Shown in pieces: positions 4,223 through 6,497 of a stretch of 6,497 bases of DNA. The stretch is taken from NCBI GenBank assembly GCA_013375385.1, contig JABXJY010000157.1, positions 1 to 6,497 of the forward strand. The letters run 5' to 3'. The DNA comes from Desulfobacterales bacterium. GTDB taxonomy: Bacteria > Desulfobacterota > DSM-4660 > Desulfatiglandales > B25-G16. Numbering within the stretch: the first letter of the stretch is position 1; the number at the start of each line of letters is the position of its first letter. Both the position numbers and the translations under genes were made by a program. Below the pieces are notes generated by a model. The model searched no databases. It saw only the letters and a program-made list of their open reading frames with translations, and had not been told where the DNA came from.

Positions 4223-6478
4223 ATGGAAAAACAAAGAGGTATGAAATTCGGAATTGGTAAGAAACTGCTCCTCTACTTCTTGGTGCTATCTCTGGTGCCC
4301 ATAATAGTTGGTGGAGGTATCTCCTTTTATGTCACCAAAGATCAGCTTCAAGAAAATACAAAAGCACACTTGAGTGATCGTGCCAGGGATTGCGGAAGAA
4401 AGATATCATACTATGTAAGTTCACGGTACCGAGACATCAACCTGCTTTCTCTAGCTGATGTTTTTGAGGGCACCGACACGGATGCAAAGCAACAATATAT
4501 AGAAGAGGTTATAGACGCCTATCCCTTCTATGAAGCAATCTCCGTAATTGACCAAAACGGAACTATCATAGCCTGTACGCGCAAGGAACTTGTTGGTGAG
4601 TCGAGAGCCGATATGCCATCGTTTCAGAGGACGATTCAATGCAAACGAGGCGATCTTATTCCGTTAGATGCCTATCGTGCAGAAACAGCAGGAGGCAAGA
4701 CAGTGATCGGATTTAATGCGCCCATAACCCGTGAAGGCAATGAAGAAGTCATCGGCGTTTTGACTACCAGGTTGAGCATGGATCATATTGTAGAGAGGGT
4801 GAAGGTATTAGACGAAAGAACCGCAGGTGATAATCACGCTTACCTGCTCAACAAGAGGGGCGAGATATTAGCAGGTCCCGATGAAAAGCAATTTCTTAAC
4901 ACCCACCGCCTGCATGAATATCAAGTGGTCAAGGATTTGCTTGCCGGCAAAACAGGAATCTCACAATATAGAAACGACAGAGGCGAAAATGTCATCACAG
5001 CTCGGTATGCATTGAGGGGTGATGGTGATTTTGATGGCTGGGGCTGGGGAATTATTGTGACAGAACCTGTTTCAGAAGCGTTTAAAGCAGCAAATATAAT
5101 ACGTAATACAATGATTCTATTGGTATTGGTTATCGCCTTTTCAGTAACCATACTTGCTGCATATATTTCTAAAAGGTTTTCAAGACCGATTAAAGAAGTA
5201 TCGGAATCAGCATTGAGAATCTCTCGAGGGCACTTGAAACCGATAAACAATCCATACGGCCCAAAGGATGAAATAGGCGATCTTGTTGGTGCATTCAATA
5301 AAATGACGGAAGACTTGTATGCGACCACTGTTTCTCGTGATTCACTGGTTAAAGAAATCACTGAGCGCAGGCGGGCAGAGGATGCACTCAGAAAAAGTGA
5401 GGAGAAACTAAAGAATATACTCCATGCTTCACCTATTCCAACGTTTGTCATTGACAAGACCCATAGAGTTACTTACTGGAATAGAGCCTTGGAAGAGTAC
5501 AGCGGGATCAAGGCTAAGGATATAGTTGGTACCGATCAGCAATGGAGGGCATTCTACAGTGAAAAGAGGCCATGCATGGCTGATCTGCTGGTAGATGGAA
5601 AGATAGATGAGATCCCTCAATGGTATCCAGAAAAACATAGGGCCTCTGATCTGATAGAGGGAGCACATGAGGCCACAGATTATTTCTCCCGGGTGAGCTA
5701 TGATGGAAAATGGCTCTATTTTACAGCAGCCCCCCTGAAGGACTCTAACGGAAGATTAATTGGCGCCGTAGAAACCCTTCAAGATATAACAGAGACAAAA
5801 AAGGCCGAGGAACAGATAAGGTTGCTATCGAGACAGATCATAGAGATCCAGGAAAGGGAGAGAGAATCTCTATCAAGGGAAATTCATGATAACATCGGTC
5901 AACTATTAGGCACATTAAAGATGGGTCTTTCCAGGGCGAATAAAAAGGTACCGCATAAGCTCTCTACCATAAAGGACCAATTGAGTGAGCTTTCGTATCT
6001 TGTGGATAGAACGATAAAGGAAATCAGGGAACTCTCTCATGCACTGCATCCGCCTTTGATTGAAGATCTGGGACTTATATCTGCCTTAGAGGAGCTTTGT
6101 GAAGACTTTAAATCATACTCAGAGATTAAGATAAAATGGAATTTTGAGCAGATTCAAAAACCTCTTCAGTCTATAACCAACATCACCGTATATAGACTTT
6201 TTCAGGAAGGGCTGAATAACATCTTGAAACATAGCAGGGCAACAGAGGCATATGTAAGCCTAACATCCTCGGAGGGGACCGTAACTGCTAGTATCGAGGA
6301 TAATGGTGTAGGATTTGTGGTGGATGATGTTCTTTCTCCCCTGCAGACCAAATCCCTCGGCCTCATGAGCATGAGGGAGAGGTTGGTCCTTATCGGGGGA
6401 GAATTAGAGATCATATCTCAGCCAGGAAAGGGCACCAAGATCATAGCATCTTTAGAAGAGGAGTTAAGGAGATCATGA
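4223..6478 (+). CDS. Membrane sensor histidine kinase (dCache-HAMP-PAS-HisKA_3-HATPase_c)
   Basis: A 751-residue sensor kinase of the NarX/DegS-like class. A basic N-terminus leads into membrane segment 1 (about 14-36). An extracytoplasmic domain of about 250 residues follows, resembling the double Cache fold (AISVIDQNGTIIACT, 105-119; VIGFNAPITREG, 161-172). Membrane segment 2 covers about 296-316, then come HAMP (about 315-370), a short coiled coil and a PAS domain (about 393-528, ending GAVETLQDITETK). The HisKA_3 box is SLSREIHDNIGQLLG (549-563) with phospho-acceptor His555. The ATPase domain has the N-box EGLNNILKHSRA (662-673), G-box DNGVGF (693-698) and LGLMSMRERL (712-721). All catalytic motifs are intact. 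The ATG at 4223 is the first start after an in-frame TAG at 4214; its ribosome site AGAAGG is distant (12 nt), and ATG 4241 is a weaker alternative. The ligand is unknown. The stop overlaps the next gene (ATGA). Confidence 0.95.
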   Translation: MEKQRGMKFGIGKKLLLYFLVLSLVPIIVGGGISFYVTKDQLQENTKAHLSDRARDCGRKISYYVSSRYRDINLLSLADVFEGTDTDAKQQYIEEVIDAYPFYEAISVIDQNGTIIACTRKELVGESRADMPSFQRTIQCKRGDLIPLDAYRAETAGGKTVIGFNAPITREGNEEVIGVLTTRLSMDHIVERVKVLDERTAGDNHAYLLNKRGEILAGPDEKQFLNTHRLHEYQVVKDLLAGKTGISQYRNDRGENVITARYALRGDGDFDGWGWGIIVTEPVSEAFKAANIIRNTMILLVLVIAFSVTILAAYISKRFSRPIKEVSESALRISRGHLKPINNPYGPKDEIGDLVGAFNKMTEDLYATTVSRDSLVKEITERRRAEDALRKSEEKLKNILHASPIPTFVIDKTHRVTYWNRALEEYSGIKAKDIVGTDQQWRAFYSEKRPCMADLLVDGKIDEIPQWYPEKHRASDLIEGAHEATDYFSRVSYDGKWLYFTAAPLKDSNGRLIGAVETLQDITETKKAEEQIRLLSRQIIEIQERERESLSREIHDNIGQLLGTLKMGLSRANKKVPHKLSTIKDQLSELSYLVDRTIKEIRELSHALHPPLIEDLGLISALEELCEDFKSYSEIKIKWNFEQIQKPLQSITNITVYRLFQEGLNNILKHSRATEAYVSLTSSEGTVTASIEDNGVGFVVDDVLSPLQTKSLGLMSMRERLVLIGGELEIISQPGKGTKIIASLEEELRRS

Positions 6479-6497
6479 AAGATAGGATAAGAATCAT
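6475..6497 (+). CDS. Start of the next gene, probably a NarL/FixJ-type response regulator (7 codons only)
   Basis: An ATG at 6475 overlaps the kinase stop as ATGA and opens MKDRIRI before the window ends. AGGAG (6467-6471) at 3 nt and GAGGAG (6458-6463) at 11 nt are possible ribosome sites. HisKA_3 kinases are usually followed by a LuxR-type response regulator, and a short basic start leading into an Ile-rich first strand fits a receiver domain. The visible residues alone cannot establish the family, so this call rests on position. Confidence 0.55.

Noticed and set aside
4921..5457. 178-codon open frame antisense to the kinase gene
   Set aside because: It lies fully within a gene with intact HAMP and PAS coding, is serine-rich in the way of reverse-strand shadows, and matches no family.

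Overview
The window looks like a piece of a bacterial chromosome: Shine-Dalgarno sites precede most genes, two sigma70-type promoters are visible, and there is a hybrid-free histidine kinase of the NarX/HisKA_3 class. The antiporter gene order and the style of the kinase's PAS domain resemble anaerobic, often sulfate-reducing or syntrophic, Desulfobacterota-type genomes. This is an impression from family knowledge, and the sequence alone does not fix the taxon.

Minus strand, 3801 down to 1: a tightly packed operon for the membrane module of a multisubunit Mrp-type cation/proton antiporter. In transcription order it reads MrpE, MrpF, MrpG, an MbhD-like protein (DUF4040), an MbhE-like protein, MrpB, MrpC (NuoK-like) and MrpD (NuoN/NuoL-like, cut by the left window edge after 449 codons). 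This is the order of mbhA to mbhH in the membrane-bound hydrogenase of Pyrococcus. The C-terminal part of classical MrpA is encoded as two small separate proteins, and no large NuoL-like MrpA precedes mrpE. Whatever lies beyond the left edge (a second large antiporter subunit, hydrogenase-like or other redox genes, or nothing) decides whether this is a stand-alone antiporter or part of a redox-driven pump. Every gene junction is a 0-1 nt gap or a 4-nt NTGA overlap.

Bases 3802-4222: a 421-bp divergent control region. It carries two face-away promoters with identical boxes (TTGACA, 17 bp, TATACT): one on the minus strand for the mrp operon (3854-3882) and one on the plus strand for the kinase gene (4038-4066). 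Around them are an inverted repeat spanning the mrp promoter, a GAATTCA/TGAATTC inverted repeat centred near -60 of mrp, a GC-rich hairpin, and a roughly 150-nt kinase leader with a hairpin, a direct repeat and a 10-bp palindrome.

Plus strand, 4223-6478: a 751-residue membrane-bound sensor histidine kinase (periplasmic dCache-like domain between two membrane segments, HAMP, PAS, HisKA_3 with His555, HATPase_c). Its stop overlaps the start of the next gene by ATGA. Only 7 codons of that gene are inside the window; by position it is probably the partner response regulator. The divergent layout suggests, but does not prove, that the two-component pair controls the antiporter operon.
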